Assembly: GCF_030063455.1 (NCBI RefSeq)
Contig: NZ_JASITB010000002.1
Location: 62,001-126,000, forward strand
Reading direction: 5' to 3'
Origin: Cryobacterium sp. PH31-O1
GTDB lineage: Bacteria; Actinomycetota; Actinomycetes; Actinomycetales; Microbacteriaceae
DNA length: 64,000 nucleotides
Shown: in pieces, positions 51,362-60,818 of the stretch
Layout of the letters: each line of letters opens with the position of its first letter
How positions within the stretch are numbered: the first letter of the stretch is position 1
Notes under the pieces: generated by a model
What the model saw: only the letters and a program-made list of their open reading frames with translations
Databases searched by the model: none
Told to the model about the DNA's origin: nothing
Made by a program: the position numbers and the translations under genes

Positions 51362-53460
51362 CCACGGAACACGGGGCCATGGAGCACAAGGCCATGGAAC
51401 ACGGCGCCATGAACCACGGCGCTATGAACCACGCCGGCCACGGCGATCACGTCGGGCAGTTTCGGCGCCTGTTCTGGACCATGCTCGTCATCGCCCTGCC
51501 GGTGGTGGGGTTCAGCCACATGTTCTCGATGCTCGTGGGCTATTCCCTGCCCGACGTCGTGGGCGTCACGTGGGTCTCCCCCGTGCTCGGTACCGTCATG
51601 TACGTCTGGGGCGGCCGTCCGTTTCTGACCGGGGCCGTCTCCGAGCTGAAGGCTCGCAAGCCCGGCATGATGTTGCTCATCGCCCTGGCGATCACGGTCG
51701 CATTCCTCGCGTCGTGGGGCGCGAGCCTCGGCTTCATCGACGCCGAGCTCGACTTTTGGTGGGAACTCGCCCTGCTGATCGTGATCATGCTGCTCGGCCA
51801 CTGGATTGAAATGCGGTCGCTGGCACAGACATCCACTGCGTTGGAGTCGCTCGCAGCGCTGCTTCCCGATGAAGCCGAACGGGTTGAGGGCGATGCGATT
51901 GTCGTCGTCTCGCCGAGCGATCTGGTGCTCGGCGACCTCGTCGTGGTGCGCCCCGGCGGGCGTGTGCCGGCCGACGGGCAGGTCGTCGAGGGCACGGCCG
52001 ACGTCGACGAGTCGATGATCACCGGCGAATCACGGCCGGTGCAGCGCTCGATGGGCGACCAGGTCGTTGCGGGCACGGTCGCTACGGACTCCGCCCTGCG
52101 CGTGCGGGTGACGGCGATCGGCGATGACACCGCGCTGGCCGGCATCCAGCGGCTGGTCAGCGAGGCGCAGAGTTCCTCGTCGCGGGCGCAGCGCATCGCC
52201 GACCGGGCGGCCGGCTGGCTGTTCTGGTTCGCGCTCGGTTCCGGAGTGATCACCGCGATCGTCTGGACCCTGCTCGGTCAGCCGCAGGATGCCGTCGTTC
52301 GCACGATCACCGTGCTTGTGATCGCCTGCCCGCACGCGCTCGGGCTCGCGATTCCGCTCGTCGTCTCGATCGCCACCGAGCGCGCGGCGAAGGGCGGCGT
52401 GCTCATCAAGGATCGGCTCGCCCTCGAGAGCATGCGCCAGGTCACCTCGGTACTCTTCGACAAAACCGGCACGCTCACCAAGGGCGAACCGACGGTGAGT
52501 CACGTTGCTGTCGCCGGCAGTGCTGGTGCTGGTCGCCAAGCGGATGATTCGGAGCGCGCCGGCGCGCCGGTCACCGCCGACGACGTACTCACCTGGGCGG
52601 CGGCCGTGGAAGGCGACAGTGAGCATCCGCTTGCTCGCGCCATCGTGACGGCCGCGCATAGCCGTGGGCTGACCGTTCCGCGGGCAAGCGAATTCCAGAC
52701 CGCCGCGGCGGTCGGTGTCACCGGCCTGGTCGATGGCCACCGCATCGGCGTCGGCGGGCCGAGCCTGCTCGACGAACACGCGGCGCAGCCGCTCGCCGAA
52801 ACCGTGGCGTGGCAGAGCCAGGGCGCGATCATTCTGCACGTGCTGCGCGACGGCGACGTGATCGGCGCCATCGGCCTCGCCGATGAGATTCGCGAGGAGT
52901 CGCGGCAGGCCGTGGATGCCCTGCACCGCCGCGGTATCGAGGTCGTCATGATCACCGGTGATGCCGAGGCAGTGGCGCAGTCGGTGGCTGCGGAGCTCGG
53001 CATCGACCGGGTGTTCGCCGGGGTACACCCGGAGGATAAGGCGCGCAAGGTGGCCGAGCTTCAGCAGGAGGGACGCCGGGTGGCCATGGTGGGCGACGGC
53101 GTCAACGACGCGCCCGCGCTCGCGCAGGCCGATGTCGGCATCGCAATTGGTGCCGGGACCGACGTGGCGATCGCCTCGGCCGGGGTCATTCTCGCCAGTG
53201 ACGACCCACGTTCAGTGCTCTCGGTGATCGAGCTGTCGCGGGCCAGCTACCGCAAGATGAAGCAGAACCTGTGGTGGGCGGCCGGTTACAACCTGTTGTC
53301 GGTTCCGCTCGCTGCCGGCGTTCTCGCGCCGATTGGGTTCATTCTGCCGATGGAGATCGGGGCGCTGCTCATGTCGGTGTCCACCGTGGTCGTCGCCCTC
53401 AACGCTCAGCTGCTGCGCCGCCTCGATCTTCGTCCCGAATCGAGTGTGCGCGCGGGCTGA
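51358..53460 (+). CDS. copB: Copper-exporting P1B-type ATPase (CopB type)
   Basis: A 700-residue pump. A His/Met-rich N-terminus repeats GAMEHKAMEHGAMNHGAMNHAG. Membrane segments flank the actuator motif MITGESRPV, the metal motif CPHALG (Cys324), phosphorylation site DKTGTLTKGE (Asp368), EHPLARAIV nucleotide site and the hinge MVGDGVNDAPALAQADVGIAIG. CPH places it in the CopB/Cu(II)-silver subgroup rather than CPC CopA. It would expel copper delivered by the upstream lipoprotein and membrane protein. Confidence 0.93.
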   Translation: MTTEHGAMEHKAMEHGAMNHGAMNHAGHGDHVGQFRRLFWTMLVIALPVVGFSHMFSMLVGYSLPDVVGVTWVSPVLGTVMYVWGGRPFLTGAVSELKARKPGMMLLIALAITVAFLASWGASLGFIDAELDFWWELALLIVIMLLGHWIEMRSLAQTSTALESLAALLPDEAERVEGDAIVVVSPSDLVLGDLVVVRPGGRVPADGQVVEGTADVDESMITGESRPVQRSMGDQVVAGTVATDSALRVRVTAIGDDTALAGIQRLVSEAQSSSSRAQRIADRAAGWLFWFALGSGVITAIVWTLLGQPQDAVVRTITVLVIACPHALGLAIPLVVSIATERAAKGGVLIKDRLALESMRQVTSVLFDKTGTLTKGEPTVSHVAVAGSAGAGRQADDSERAGAPVTADDVLTWAAAVEGDSEHPLARAIVTAAHSRGLTVPRASEFQTAAAVGVTGLVDGHRIGVGGPSLLDEHAAQPLAETVAWQSQGAIILHVLRDGDVIGAIGLADEIREESRQAVDALHRRGIEVVMITGDAEAVAQSVAAELGIDRVFAGVHPEDKARKVAELQQEGRRVAMVGDGVNDAPALAQADVGIAIGAGTDVAIASAGVILASDDPRSVLSVIELSRASYRKMKQNLWWAAGYNLLSVPLAAGVLAPIGFILPMEIGALLMSVSTVVVALNAQLLRRLDLRPESSVRAG

Positions 53461-53566
53461 ATCGATCGGATCAGGCCCCCAAACAGAAAAGCCCACCGTC
53501 GTCGGATAAGGTCGATTTGCGCGGGGAACACGTCGATTGGCGCAACAGCACCGGAACAGGGGAATC

Positions 53567-53887
53567 ATGTCGCAGTCGTGGTCGATTGATTTACCCGAAA
53601 CTCGACGCATTATTGGTGCTGTCGCGACAGAGTCCGCGGAGTTCGACACCGCAGCGACTGCGCTGACCAGCGAGCTGGCCGAAGCCTCGGCAGCTGCACC
53701 CGGATCGAGGACTGCGACGGCACTGCTCGAGCTCGCCGAATCCCAACTGATGGTCAGCGTCGCATCAGCCAAGAGCCACCTCGAGTCGGCGACCTTTCAC
53801 ACTGCTGAGGCAGTGGATGCCTACGAACGCGGCGACCTGCAAATGGCCCAAGACAATCAGGGGAAACTCGACGAGGTAGCCCGATGA
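53567..53887 (+). CDS. Small type VII secretion-like protein (DUF6507-like)
   Basis: A 106-residue, nearly all-helical protein, with SQSWSIDLPETRRIIGAVATESAEFDTAATALT in landmarks. It lacks a WxG, but its size and helix-turn-helix layout are those of ESX-type small partners; DUF6507 is my best guess. AGGGGAATC precedes ATG 53567. The stop overlaps the next gene (ATGA), consistent with a chaperone/partner made together with its effector. Confidence 0.6.
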   Translation: MSQSWSIDLPETRRIIGAVATESAEFDTAATALTSELAEASAAAPGSRTATALLELAESQLMVSVASAKSHLESATFHTAEAVDAYERGDLQMAQDNQGKLDEVAR

Positions 53888-55014
53888 CCACTTTCGTGCT
53901 CGAAACACTGCCGGACGGAGCCGTGCTGGAAGGGCACGGCTCCGCTCTCGTCAAGTCTGCAGACACGCTCGCCGAATCGATGACCCGCGCGGAGAGCCAG
54001 TGGGGTGGCATGTCGGCGGCGTACCACGCTCCCGAAAGCGCAACGGTGTATTCGGCCCTGACGACACCACGCTCCATCGTCGATGAGATCGGCCAGACCA
54101 CTCGAAGTGCCCAAACGGCGCTCGACAACTACAGCGCAACGCTTTCCACCTTGAAAACGCAACGCAACAACCTCCTGCAGGAGATCACCGCCTTCGGAGG
54201 TCTCGACGCCGAGGTCACCATCGATTTCGGCCAGATTCGGTCGACCCTGCGGGCCGACGTCGCCCGGTTCAACGCCAATGCCATCGCCGCCGACGAAGAG
54301 TGCGCCTCAGCACTCGGCGCCCTGATGCAGTACCAGCCGCTGTGGGGAACGAGCGGTTTCGGCGCGGCCAACAGCCTGGCCGGCGGTACGGCCCAGGGCC
54401 TCGCGGCCGAGCTCATGGCACGCTACCGCACCTTTTCTGTGCCCACCCCGGGCGCCGTGCTTCCGCTGATTCCCCGTATCGACGCCATCGTGCCCGACGA
54501 GATCATCAAGGGGGTCGGGTACACGCGTCTGCCGAGTGGCCTCCTGGTCAAGGTGGGAACCACCACCTCCCCCCTACCCACCTCGATCGCACTGCCGGAG
54601 GGCTGGAAATCGAAGCCCTTCCTGGCAGCGGTTCCCGACGCCGTGGCGCCGCCGACCTGGGTGCGGACCGGCGGCAAGGTTCTCGGCGTCGCGGGCGTGG
54701 GTCTGACCGTGTGGGGCCAGTATTCCGACCAATACAACTCAGACCTCCAGGCGCACCCGGAGTGGGACGACGGTGACCGCGTCGCCAGTGCGACCCAGAA
54801 CGCCGTCATCGTCGGTGGGGCGAGCGCGGCCGGCGGCGCAGGTGGCGCGTGGGCCGGTGCACTGGCGGGAGCAGCCATCGGCAGCATTTTTCCCGGCCCG
54901 GGAACGGTTATCGGCGGCATCGTCGGCGGCGTGATCGGCGGTGTCGCCGGCGGCTGGGGTGGCGCCGAAATCGGCAAGGGCATCAAAGACACCTGGAACG
55001 GATTGTTCGGATGA
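53884..55014 (+). CDS. Large type VII-like secreted protein with glycine-zipper C-terminus
   Basis: A 376-residue protein. Residues 1-190 are a long helical coiled-coil domain (SADTLAESMTRAESQWGGMSAAYHAP, then TQRNNLLQEITAFGG) with a WGG motif near residue 41, as in the WXG/LXG-type N-terminal domain of ESX effectors. A linker follows, and residues 300-372 are a glycine-zipper membrane segment (GAWAGALAGAAIGS, GTVIGGIVGGVIGGVAGG). No toxin catalytic motif is recognised. A membrane-inserting effector or surface protein is plausible. Confidence 0.6.
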   Translation: MTTFVLETLPDGAVLEGHGSALVKSADTLAESMTRAESQWGGMSAAYHAPESATVYSALTTPRSIVDEIGQTTRSAQTALDNYSATLSTLKTQRNNLLQEITAFGGLDAEVTIDFGQIRSTLRADVARFNANAIAADEECASALGALMQYQPLWGTSGFGAANSLAGGTAQGLAAELMARYRTFSVPTPGAVLPLIPRIDAIVPDEIIKGVGYTRLPSGLLVKVGTTTSPLPTSIALPEGWKSKPFLAAVPDAVAPPTWVRTGGKVLGVAGVGLTVWGQYSDQYNSDLQAHPEWDDGDRVASATQNAVIVGGASAAGGAGGAWAGALAGAAIGSIFPGPGTVIGGIVGGVIGGVAGGWGGAEIGKGIKDTWNGLFG

Positions 55015-55331
55015 GTTGGATTCTGCTCGGCATCGGGCTGCTTGCGTTGACCCTCGGCACGCTCGCCTACCGCCGCATCTGGAGCAACTGGATAGTCCCC
55101 GTCACCCCCGGGCATTATGGCTACAGCGTTGGTTTCGGATTCGTGTTCATGGGCTTCGCCGCGATCATCCTCTCGGCGACCAGCGCCGCGCTGGCTGACG
55201 AGGCGAGAGTTCTCGCCGTCGTTCTGGGCACCATCGGCGTTCTGAGCATGCTCGCGTTCGCCGTCTCCCTGTTCTGGATGCCTCTGGTTCTGCTGCCAGG
55301 CTGGTTCAAAACCCTGAAGGGACTCAGATGA
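55011..55331 (+). CDS. Small membrane protein of the type VII-like cassette
   Basis: A 106-residue protein starting at ATG 55011, overlapping the previous stop. Three hydrophobic segments (SWILLGIGLLALTLGTLAY, then VGFGFVFMGFAAIILSA, then FAVSLFWMPLVLLPG). Its position right after a putative membrane-active effector and its three-helix layout suggest immunity or anchoring; no homologue recognised. It starts where the reading frame opens in another phase, so it is easy to miss. Confidence 0.55.
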   Translation: MSWILLGIGLLALTLGTLAYRRIWSNWIVPVTPGHYGYSVGFGFVFMGFAAIILSATSAALADEARVLAVVLGTIGVLSMLAFAVSLFWMPLVLLPGWFKTLKGLR

Positions 55332-56569
55332 CTTTCGCGAGCGCCACGCTGCCCGAGCTCGGCGGCTGGGAAAGCCTGTCACACGAGGGCGCCGAACTCG
55401 TGCTCGCCCTGACGGACACGCCCTCCGGTGCATTTCGGCCCAATATCGTGCTCACGTCGACGCCGTCGGACGCACCGATCGAGGCCGCCTCCAGCGTCTC
55501 GATCGCGGCAATCCTCACCGACCATCCCGGCGCCCAGATCATCGCTGTCGACCTGTGGGCCGAGCAGGCAGTCGACGGGCGCATGATCACGGCGAGCTAC
55601 CCGGCCGGCGACCTGCAGATCGTCATCCTGCGCTGGATCTGGGCGACCGGTCTGCGACACGTCCACCTCACGGCATCCGTTGCGACGCATCAGTTTCTCG
55701 CCTGCCAGCCGACGCTCTCGCATGCTGCGACGGCACTCGAACTGACCGGGGAGATGAGCGCCACCCAGCTGAATGCGAACGTCGCCCCGAAGCTCGACCT
55801 CGCCGCCACCGCCGCAGCCGGTGGGCCGCTCGAACGGCTCGAGCGCGTGCCCTCGTTTCAGATGTATACGCCGCCGGGGCTCGACATCTCCGCGGCGGCG
55901 CAGGGCGCGCTGCTCGCCGCCCGCACGACCGGTGCCCTGGCCTGGCGCTCCCCCGCCCAGCGGGAGCTGCGGGAGCGCGGCCTGCTCGAGGGCAACAGCC
56001 GCCGGCTGAGCCCCTTCGCCCTGCAGGTCGTCGCCCACTGGGACGCCGGCGTCATCCAGCTCGAGGCCAGCACGACCCGCGGCGGGATCACCCAGAGCCT
56101 CCGCAGCTGGACGCGAGGCGAGTCCACCCTGTTCGCCTACTCGGCGGCACCCCAGAACGAAGCGGATGCCGGCGGTTTCGCCATCGAGCTGCGTCCCGTC
56201 GGGCAGACCGTCGACCTCATCCTGCGCTTTCTGGGCATCGGGCCGATGTGGTCGCGGGCGATGGAGCCCGAGCAGGTGTCGGTCCGTGTGTTGCAGGAAC
56301 GCCTGGCAGCGGATGCTCTGACGCTGCCGGCACCGCCGGCTGACGCCAACGACGCGTTCGTGCGGTTCTGGAACCAGGAGTGGACCGAACTGCGGGTGCG
56401 TTCGGTGCTTTCGTCGATGCGCGCGATCAACACTCCATCGGCCGGGCTGCTCAACGTCGGGGCGCCAGAGTCCGTGCCGGGTGACGAGGTCGTTCCGATC
56501 ACGACAATGCCGAGCTCCGCGTTTTACACGCACCTGCTTGCCCTGTTCGAGACCGCGCTGCGCGGCTGA
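55328..56569 (+). CDS. LpqN/PsbP-fold protein with ESX-chaperone-like C-terminus
   Basis: A 413-residue protein overlapping the preceding stop (ATGA). The N-terminal about 150 residues, with ELVLALTDTPSGAFRPNIVLTS and a following strand set, resemble LpqN/DcrB (PsbP-like) proteins. The C-terminal part (about 180-330) includes RRLSPFALQVVAHWDAGVIQLEASTTRGG and FAIELRPVGQTVDLILRFLG, loosely like EspG-type ESX chaperones. No signal peptide. It could be a cytoplasmic chaperone for the effector upstream. The EspG suggestion is weak. Confidence 0.5.
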   Translation: MTFASATLPELGGWESLSHEGAELVLALTDTPSGAFRPNIVLTSTPSDAPIEAASSVSIAAILTDHPGAQIIAVDLWAEQAVDGRMITASYPAGDLQIVILRWIWATGLRHVHLTASVATHQFLACQPTLSHAATALELTGEMSATQLNANVAPKLDLAATAAAGGPLERLERVPSFQMYTPPGLDISAAAQGALLAARTTGALAWRSPAQRELRERGLLEGNSRRLSPFALQVVAHWDAGVIQLEASTTRGGITQSLRSWTRGESTLFAYSAAPQNEADAGGFAIELRPVGQTVDLILRFLGIGPMWSRAMEPEQVSVRVLQERLAADALTLPAPPADANDAFVRFWNQEWTELRVRSVLSSMRAINTPSAGLLNVGAPESVPGDEVVPITTMPSSAFYTHLLALFETALRG

Positions 56570-56597
56570 CCCGAGCTCGCAGCCGCGGCACCTACCG

Positions 56598-56669
56598 GTC
56601 GGGGCCTGGGCCCGGGCCACGGGCCCAGTTTATAAACTGGGCCCGTGGACGGGGCCCGGGCCCCGTCCG
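56598..56669. repeat. GC-rich double-palindrome repeat, copy 3
   Basis: A perfect 32-base palindrome 56617-56648 (half-site CCACGGGCCCAGTTTA), followed by the GC palindrome with half-site GGACGGGGCCC at 56647-56668. The left GC block is present but degenerate. It lies between the ESX-like cassette (plus) and the amine oxidase (minus), again a convergent junction. Confidence 0.85.
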
Positions 56670-56691
56670 CAGGGGAAGCACTGGCGCGCGG

Positions 56692-58611
56692 TCAGTGGCA
56701 GTGACCACCGGATGCCGGCTTGTTCGCTGGCACGTCGAGCACGGGGCTGCGGTCGAAGAAGCCGTCGGGACGCAGCTTGAAGCCCACGGTGTCCACCGGC
56801 ATGATTGGCCAGTCCTCAACCCGCGGAAAGTGGGTCAGGCCGAACGTGTGCCAGAGCACGATGTCCTCGCCGTCGATCGCGCGGTCGGCCGCGATATAGG
56901 CCGGCAGTCCGGCGCCGCCGGAGTGCTGGTTGACGAAGTCGCCGGTGGGATACCGCTCGTCCTCGGCGAAGCGCGTGACCCAGAGGCCCTTGGTTGCGAA
57001 TGCGGCGCGCTGGGCAACCGACGATTCGGGGTCCGCCAGCAGCACGGGTAGACCATTCGGGTGCAGTTTGTAGGCCACCGGTTCGCCGAGCCGGTTGAGG
57101 GAATTGGGGTTGGAGACGTGCCAGGTGCGGCCGATGGCGGCATCCGCTTGCCTGACGCCCTCTAATTCCGTCGCGAGCACGGTGCGCTGGCGGGTGAAGG
57201 CATTGCCGCGCTCATTGCCCGGCCCCATCGGCACGCGCACGACGTCTTCTTCTTCGACCCGGTTGGTGTCACCGTCGAGGGCCATGTCGAGGCGGGCGCT
57301 GAACAGGTGCTGGTGAAAGGGGGCGCCGAGTCCGGGGGCGATTTCGGAGGCGTAGGGGTAGCCCTTGCCGGCGTAGGCGCTCGTGAAGACGACGCCGGTG
57401 GCCTTCGCCTCGAACTCGATGGTGCCGTCGAGGTAGAGGTACCAGTAGAAGCCGTAGTCGTAGTTGCCGACGGTGGTGAAGAACGAGATGACGAAGCGGC
57501 GGTTGCGGCGGGTGTATTCGATGCCGCTCCAGAGGTCGCTGTGCTTGGCGAGGATGCTCCAGTCTTCTTCGTGCATGCAGATTCCGTTGCGAATTTCGCG
57601 CGGGTTGCCGAAACCGTCGGTGATGACCGGGCTGACGTAAGTGATCTCGCCGAGGCAGTCGCAGCCGAGTTCGAGCGAGTTGGCGTACTGGCCGACGAGG
57701 TATTCGCCGGTGTCGAAGTAGTTCTGCCACGAGCGCACCGGGGCGGGGTCGCCGTAGGGCACGACCATCTCGGCGATGGATGCGCGACGGATGATGGACC
57801 GCGTCTTTTCGCCGTCGCGAAAGCCGATGTTGTGCAGCACGACGCCCTCGCGCACGTCGAAGCCCACATCGAGGCTCCACTTCTCCCACTCGATGTGGTT
57901 GCCGCCGGTGACGGTGAAGCTCACACCCTCTGGCTGGGTGATGCTGATTGGTTTGAGCGTTTCGCGCATCGGCCCGGTGAGGGTGGGGTCGGTGTAGTTG
58001 CCGTGCTCGGCCGGAATGGGCACGACGCCGAAGTCGAGCACCTGGTCGACGGTCTTGGCGACGATGTCGACATAGGCAACAAGGCCATCAATGGGGTGTG
58101 CCCAGGCGCTGTCCTCTGGAAAGTTCTGCACGAAAGCGAGCCCGCGCAGAATGCGGTGACCCTTCTCATTCGGGTACTCGAAGACTCCGGCCGAGAGCGG
58201 CGCGACACGCACTTGGGCCACGTCGAGGTCGCGGGCGGCGAGGGCGGCGAGCCAGCGGGCATCCGTTGTGAGGAGTTCTTCGACGGCGCCGAACTCTTCT
58301 TCGAGCACGGGAAGTTCTCCGGTGAGGGCCGTGTCGAGAGTCACCCTGGACTCGACGGTGTTGTGGGTGGCCGACACGATCACGTCGGTCGGGGCGGCGC
58401 CAGACACGTCGTGTAAAAAGGCGCGGAAGCGTCGGTCGAGGTCTGTGGCGTTTCGTGGCGGGTCGAGCAGGCCGAGGTAGGCGACGCGAATGGTGTCGCC
58501 GAACAGGCCGGCGTCGGCCAGAATCGTGCGCACTCTCTGCAGTTCTTCCGCGGTCGGCAGCGCAAAAGCGGTCAGAGTATCGGCGGTGTCAGCGGTCTCG
58601 GCGGTGAGCAT
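56692..58611 (-). CDS. Copper-containing primary-amine oxidase (AGAO-like)
   Basis: A 639-residue enzyme oxidising primary (probably aromatic) amines to aldehydes, ammonia and peroxide. The topaquinone precursor is Tyr384 in GNYDYG; the catalytic base is Asp300 in YFDTGEY; copper ligands are His433, His435 (PFHQHLFS) and His594 (GLTHFPR). These match Arthrobacter phenethylamine oxidase (Asp298, Tyr382, His431, His433, His592) with a constant +2 offset, so a closely related enzyme is likely. No signal peptide. Needs copper, and the copper operon is 3 kb upstream. Confidence 0.93.
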   Translation of the reverse strand: MLTAETADTADTLTAFALPTAEELQRVRTILADAGLFGDTIRVAYLGLLDPPRNATDLDRRFRAFLHDVSGAAPTDVIVSATHNTVESRVTLDTALTGELPVLEEEFGAVEELLTTDARWLAALAARDLDVAQVRVAPLSAGVFEYPNEKGHRILRGLAFVQNFPEDSAWAHPIDGLVAYVDIVAKTVDQVLDFGVVPIPAEHGNYTDPTLTGPMRETLKPISITQPEGVSFTVTGGNHIEWEKWSLDVGFDVREGVVLHNIGFRDGEKTRSIIRRASIAEMVVPYGDPAPVRSWQNYFDTGEYLVGQYANSLELGCDCLGEITYVSPVITDGFGNPREIRNGICMHEEDWSILAKHSDLWSGIEYTRRNRRFVISFFTTVGNYDYGFYWYLYLDGTIEFEAKATGVVFTSAYAGKGYPYASEIAPGLGAPFHQHLFSARLDMALDGDTNRVEEEDVVRVPMGPGNERGNAFTRQRTVLATELEGVRQADAAIGRTWHVSNPNSLNRLGEPVAYKLHPNGLPVLLADPESSVAQRAAFATKGLWVTRFAEDERYPTGDFVNQHSGGAGLPAYIAADRAIDGEDIVLWHTFGLTHFPRVEDWPIMPVDTVGFKLRPDGFFDRSPVLDVPANKPASGGHCH

Positions 58612-58762
58612 TGCTTCTCTTTTCCTGAATCGGCCCGGGATACGTCAGTGTGACCCCGAAAGTTTTTTCCTATGGTTGTAGAATATAAAGCCATCACGCC
58701 GGTGCTGGCAAGCGTTTTGAGAAACTTTCTGACAAGCTGATGATTCGCCACCAGGAGGGCCC

Positions 58763-59359
58763 ATGCCGAAAGTCGTCGATCACGACCAGCGTCGCGTCGA
58801 GTTGGTCAATGCCACCTGGCGCATCATCGCCAGGCACGGCATCGAGGGCGCGACCATGCGCGAGATCGCCACCGAGGCCGGGTTCGCCAACGGCGCGCTC
58901 AAACCCTACTTCGGCACCAAGGACGACCTGCTGACCTTTGCCTTCGGGCATGTTTTCAGCCAGACCAACCGACGCATGGAGCGCTCGACCACCGGCCTGA
59001 CCGGACTTGCCGCCGTGCGCGCCTATTGCCACGAGATTCTGCCGCTCGATGAAACCCGGGTGAGCGAGGCGCGCATCGTGATTCCGTTCTGGCAGAAAGC
59101 GCTCAGCAACGCCGCGAAGGCGCAACTGCACGACGAATCCATGCAGCAGTGGCGGCGCGCCCTGCTCGGGCACCTTTCCGAGGCTCGAGCCTCCGGCGAG
59201 GTGCACACCACTACTACCGACACGGATGTCGTCGGTCACCTCATGAACGTCGTACTTGGCGCGCAGATCACCGCAGCACTCTCCCCCGACGAGCACGCCC
59301 CGGAGCAGCTCGTAGCGCAGCTTGACGGCTACCTGCGACTCCTGTCGACCGGGGACTAG
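58763..59359 (+). CDS. TetR/AcrR-family transcriptional regulator
   Basis: A 198-residue regulator. The N-terminal HTH (about residues 20-50, GIEGATMREIATEAGFANGALKPYFGTKDDLLTFAF in landmarks) is canonical for TetR: MREIATEAG and YFGTKDDLL. The C-terminal ligand domain has no identifiable family. SD GGAGG is 5 bases before ATG 58763. It is divergent from the amine oxidase with a 151-base shared region containing a distant GAAAGTTT/AAACTTTC inverted repeat, so it may control the oxidase. Confidence 0.85.
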   Translation: MPKVVDHDQRRVELVNATWRIIARHGIEGATMREIATEAGFANGALKPYFGTKDDLLTFAFGHVFSQTNRRMERSTTGLTGLAAVRAYCHEILPLDETRVSEARIVIPFWQKALSNAAKAQLHDESMQQWRRALLGHLSEARASGEVHTTTTDTDVVGHLMNVVLGAQITAALSPDEHAPEQLVAQLDGYLRLLSTGD

Positions 59360-59587
59360 CCCCGGGAAGGACGGGCTGGACGGGCCGCGCACGCGAGCGG
59401 ATGCTGCACCCGCGCCCGGCAGGCCAGCCGCGCCGGCACCAAATAGCCGCGGCAACCGCTGATCAGCCGCACTACGGCCATCTATTTTCGCCGAGTGTTG
59501 AAAAAAGAATGACATGGAGCGCGCTGAGGACTACATTGGCTGCAGACGATGATTGTTCAACCCCGATGGGATGAGATCTGGTCGACG

Positions 59588-59625
59588 CAGTAGAAACGCA
59601 GTAGAAACGCAGTAGAGACGCAGTA
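59588..59625. repeat. Tandem 11-base repeats upstream of the AraC-type regulator
   Basis: CAGTAGAAACG occurs at 59588-59598 and 59599-59609, CAGTAGAGACG at 59610-59620, and a partial CAGTA at 59621-59625. The 11-base period equals one helical turn. It ends 8 bases before the SD of the AraC gene, so it may be its operator. Confidence 0.85.
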
Positions 59626-59645
59626 AACCAGCGAAGGAGCTGCTC

Positions 59646-60617
59646 GTGACGATGACGGTTGTGAACTCGGTGACGGAAGCCGCTCCCGTGACGGCCGACG
59701 GCGTTCGTTGCGCGGTCGCCGATTCGTTCACGCAGTGGCGCACGCTCGTTTCGCAGTCGTTCGTTCCGCTCGAGGTGCGCAACGCCTCTCGAACCTTTCA
59801 CGGAACCCTGCGCTCACGCGTGCTCGACGAGCTCTCGATCGTCGAGGTCAGCGCCAACGGGCACCAGGTGGTGCGCACACCAACGCTGATTGCGGCATCC
59901 ACTCGCCAGTATTTCAAGCTGAATCTGCAGCTGTCCGGCACCGGCCTGCTCGTGCAGGACAACCGCGAGGCCACCCTGCGTCCAGGCGACCTGGCCGTCT
60001 ACGATACGAACCGGCCGTACACGCTCGAGTTCGAGAGGGATTTTCGCACCCTCGTGCTCATGTTCCCGCACGATGTGCTCGATCTGCCGGCCGATTCGGT
60101 CGGCCAGCTCACCGCCGTGCGCCTGCCCGGCGACGCCGGACTCGGTCGCCTGATCAGCCCGTTCATGGTGCAGCTCGCCGAAAACCTCGACGTACTCTCC
60201 GGCGCGAGCGGACACCGCCTCGCCTACAACGCTGTCGACCTCGTGGCGACCATGTTCGAAAGTGAACTGAATCTGCGCCGCGACAAAGGCGCGCACGGCG
60301 ACCTGCTGGGGCGCATCCGCTCGTATGTGGATGCGCATCTCGGCGACCCGGAACTCTGCCCGGCGAGCATCGCGGCCGCCCACTTCATCTCAACCAGGCA
60401 CCTGCACAACGTGTTCCATGAGGCCGACAGCACCGTGGCGAGCTGGATCCGCTCTCGACGTCTCGAGCACTGCCGCCGCGACCTGCGCGACCCCATTCTG
60501 ACTGATCGCTCGGTCGGCACGATCGCCGCCCGCTGGGGCTTCGTCGACGCCGCGCACTTCAGCCGCATTTTTCGCACGGCCTTCGGCGAGACGCCGAGCA
60601 CCTACCGCCGCGCCTGA
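59646..60617 (+). CDS. AraC-family regulator (FeaR-like)
   Basis: A 323-residue regulator. The N-terminal about 200 residues form an AraC ligand/dimerisation domain (beta-rich, FKLNLQLSGTGLLVQDNREATLRPGDLAVYDT). The C-terminal about 100 residues have two HTH motifs (ASIAAAHFISTRHLHNVFH and GTIAARWGFVDAAHFSRIFRTAFGETP). Organisation resembles FeaR, the activator of aromatic-amine oxidation next to tynA in enterics. The start is GTG 59646 with GAAGGAG 6 bases upstream. It sits between the oxidase and a permease. Confidence 0.85.
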   Translation: MTMTVVNSVTEAAPVTADGVRCAVADSFTQWRTLVSQSFVPLEVRNASRTFHGTLRSRVLDELSIVEVSANGHQVVRTPTLIAASTRQYFKLNLQLSGTGLLVQDNREATLRPGDLAVYDTNRPYTLEFERDFRTLVLMFPHDVLDLPADSVGQLTAVRLPGDAGLGRLISPFMVQLAENLDVLSGASGHRLAYNAVDLVATMFESELNLRRDKGAHGDLLGRIRSYVDAHLGDPELCPASIAAAHFISTRHLHNVFHEADSTVASWIRSRRLEHCRRDLRDPILTDRSVGTIAARWGFVDAAHFSRIFRTAFGETPSTYRRA

Positions 60618-60818
60618 ACGCGTTCGTCACCGCAGGCAGTGCGCCATTCGACACTGCGCCGTTAAACAACTCCGGTGCCGCAAATGGCAACCCGTTCGGC
60701 CCGGAGATTGCCACGCTGTGAGATACACGCACCAAACACAGCTGAAACGGATGCCGCGGCATCCGCTCGCCGACACAGCCACACCTGCACCCGACCTCTT
60801 ACTCAACGAGGAGTAGCC

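Noticed and set aside
55379..56620. A 413-codon minus-strand frame
   Set aside because: Antisense to the PsbP-like protein gene, which has start-stop coupling with its neighbour.
57307..58416. A 369-codon plus-strand frame
   Set aside because: Antisense to the amine oxidase, whose catalytic residues are all present.
59588..59625. CRISPR array
   Set aside because: The repeats are 11 bases and directly abutting with no spacers, and no cas genes are in the window.
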